Source: an uncultured Bacteroides sp.
GTDB lineage: Bacteria > Bacteroidota > Bacteroidia > Bacteroidales > Bacteroidaceae
Reading direction: 5' to 3'
Assembly: GCA_947074275.1 (NCBI GenBank)
Contig: CAMTPA010000020.1
Location: 1-43,112, forward strand
DNA: 43,112 nucleotides
The position numbers and the translations under genes are program-made. The notes under the pieces were generated by a model. The model ran no database searches. It saw only the letters and a list, made by a program, of their open reading frames with translations, and was not told the DNA's origin. The number at the start of each line of letters is the position of its first letter. The first letter of the stretch is position 1. Below are positions 42,550 through 43,112 of the stretch, one piece after another.

Positions 42550-43112
42550 TTAGTTGAAGATGACCGTTTTATTTTTGTATGCCAACACCTTGCGTTCGAT
42601 GTGTTTTTGCACAGCGCGCGAAAGAACAATCTTTTCCAAGTCTTTTCCTTTGTTCACCAAGTCCTCGATAGAGTCTTTGTGGGTGATGCGCACCACGTCT
42701 TGCTCAATGATTGGTCCGGCATCCAAATCGGCGGTAACGTAGTGGCTGGTTGCACCTATAATTTTCACACCACGCTGAAATGCAGCGTGATAGGGTTTAG
42801 CCCCTACAAAGGCCGGTAAGAACGAGTGGTGTATGTTGATGATTTTATTAGGATAAGCCTCTATCATTTGCTCGGACAGTACTTGCATATAGCGAGCCAG
42901 CACGATGCACGATACATTGTGCTCGGCAAGCAGTTCCAACTCCTTCTTTTCTTGCTCGGCTTTTGTCTCCTTGGTAATAGGAAACAAGTGGAATGGAATA
43001 CCAAATCGCTCTGCCACGTGCTGAAGATCGGGGTGATTGCTGATAATCAAAGGAATTTCCACATTCCATTCTCCAGCAGTGTAGCGTGCCAATATATCGA
43101 ACAAACAATGCG
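42550..43112 (-). CDS. purU: Formyltetrahydrofolate deformylase, 5' part missing
   Basis: Hydrolyses 10-formyl-THF to formate and THF, balancing one-carbon units and feeding formate to purine synthesis. About 187 residues are present, reading inward from the window edge as H-C-L-F-D-I-L-A-R-Y. The N-terminal ACT domain and the first part of the catalytic domain (roughly 95 residues of a usual 280-290) lie beyond the edge. The formyltransferase fold has IINIHHSFLPAFVGAKPYH, with the catalytic His, and ATSHYVTADLDAGPIIEQD, with the catalytic Asp. A TTG at 43104 could be mistaken for a start, but the frame continues upstream of it. Confidence 0.94.
   Translation of the reverse strand, partial: HCLFDILARYTAGEWNVEIPLIISNHPDLQHVAERFGIPFHLFPITKETKAEQEKKELELLAEHNVSCIVLARYMQVLSEQMIEAYPNKIINIHHSFLPAFVGAKPYHAAFQRGVKIIGATSHYVTADLDAGPIIEQDVVRITHKDSIEDLVNKGKDLEKIVLSRAVQKHIERKVLAYKNKTVIFN

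Noticed and set aside
43099..43104. TTG at 43104 as the purU start codon
   Set aside because: The frame is open to the edge and upstream codons (His-Cys-Leu) match the continuing catalytic domain, so the gene is simply cut by the window end.

Overview
This looks like a piece of the chromosome of a Bacteroidales (phylum Bacteroidota) bacterium. The evidence is low G+C DNA, no obvious Shine-Dalgarno sequences, many start codons preceded by the Bacteroidetes -7 promoter element TAnnTTTG, lipoproteins with Bacteroidota-type neighbours (M49 dipeptidase, DUF4348-like protein, golvesin-domain amidase) and Bacteroidota-style gene sets (bifunctional hisIE, SDR-type threonine dehydrogenase beside kbl, RND pump fused to an outer-membrane factor). 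I cannot name the genus from sequence alone. The first 49 bases are not biological: they match the Illumina TruSeq P5/index/read-1 adapter exactly. The right end cuts through purU, so the window is probably a whole assembled contig.

Layout. 129-5453 (minus): fur-purA, an M49 dipeptidyl-peptidase lipoprotein with an AlkD-like protein behind it, and a small AraC-type HTH protein. 5454-6000: AT-rich non-coding DNA. 6001-7809 (plus): recQ. 7913-9716 (minus): cysK and a secreted TPR protein. 9808-23439 (plus): envelope and efflux block with an LtaS-like alkaline-phosphatase-superfamily protein, a PAP2 phosphatase, a tyrosine phosphatase, a secreted amidase with golvesin and FnIII domains, a CzcA-type RND pump fused to a TolC-like protein, its lipoprotein adaptor, and a LytS/LytTR two-component pair. 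23440-23770: intergenic stretch with 22-bp tandem repeats and terminators.

23771-25919: p-aminobenzoate (folate) genes, pabA divergent from pabB-pabC, with a perfect 18-bp palindrome between them. 25927-27230 (minus): AraC regulator and GNAT acetyltransferase. 27470-27772 (plus): a small ABM-fold-like protein. 27865-34563 (minus): metallophosphoesterase, membrane-anchored protein of unknown function, PhnP-like metallo-hydrolase, murB, DUF4348-like lipoprotein and threonine dehydrogenase. 34702-36331 (plus): kbl and a DUF2721-like membrane protein. 36420-43112 (minus): a long biosynthetic run, purU-hisH-hisA-hisF-hisIE-ftsE-lysC-lysA.

Most genes are housekeeping or biosynthetic. I found no phage, insertion sequence, CRISPR array, tRNA or rRNA, and no clear candidate for a wholly new defence or mobile system. 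The items most worth following up are the polyprotein-like efflux pump with an internal signal peptide, the palindromic divergent pab promoter that implies leaderless messages, the interrupted amidase, the 22-bp repeat cluster and the adapter contamination.
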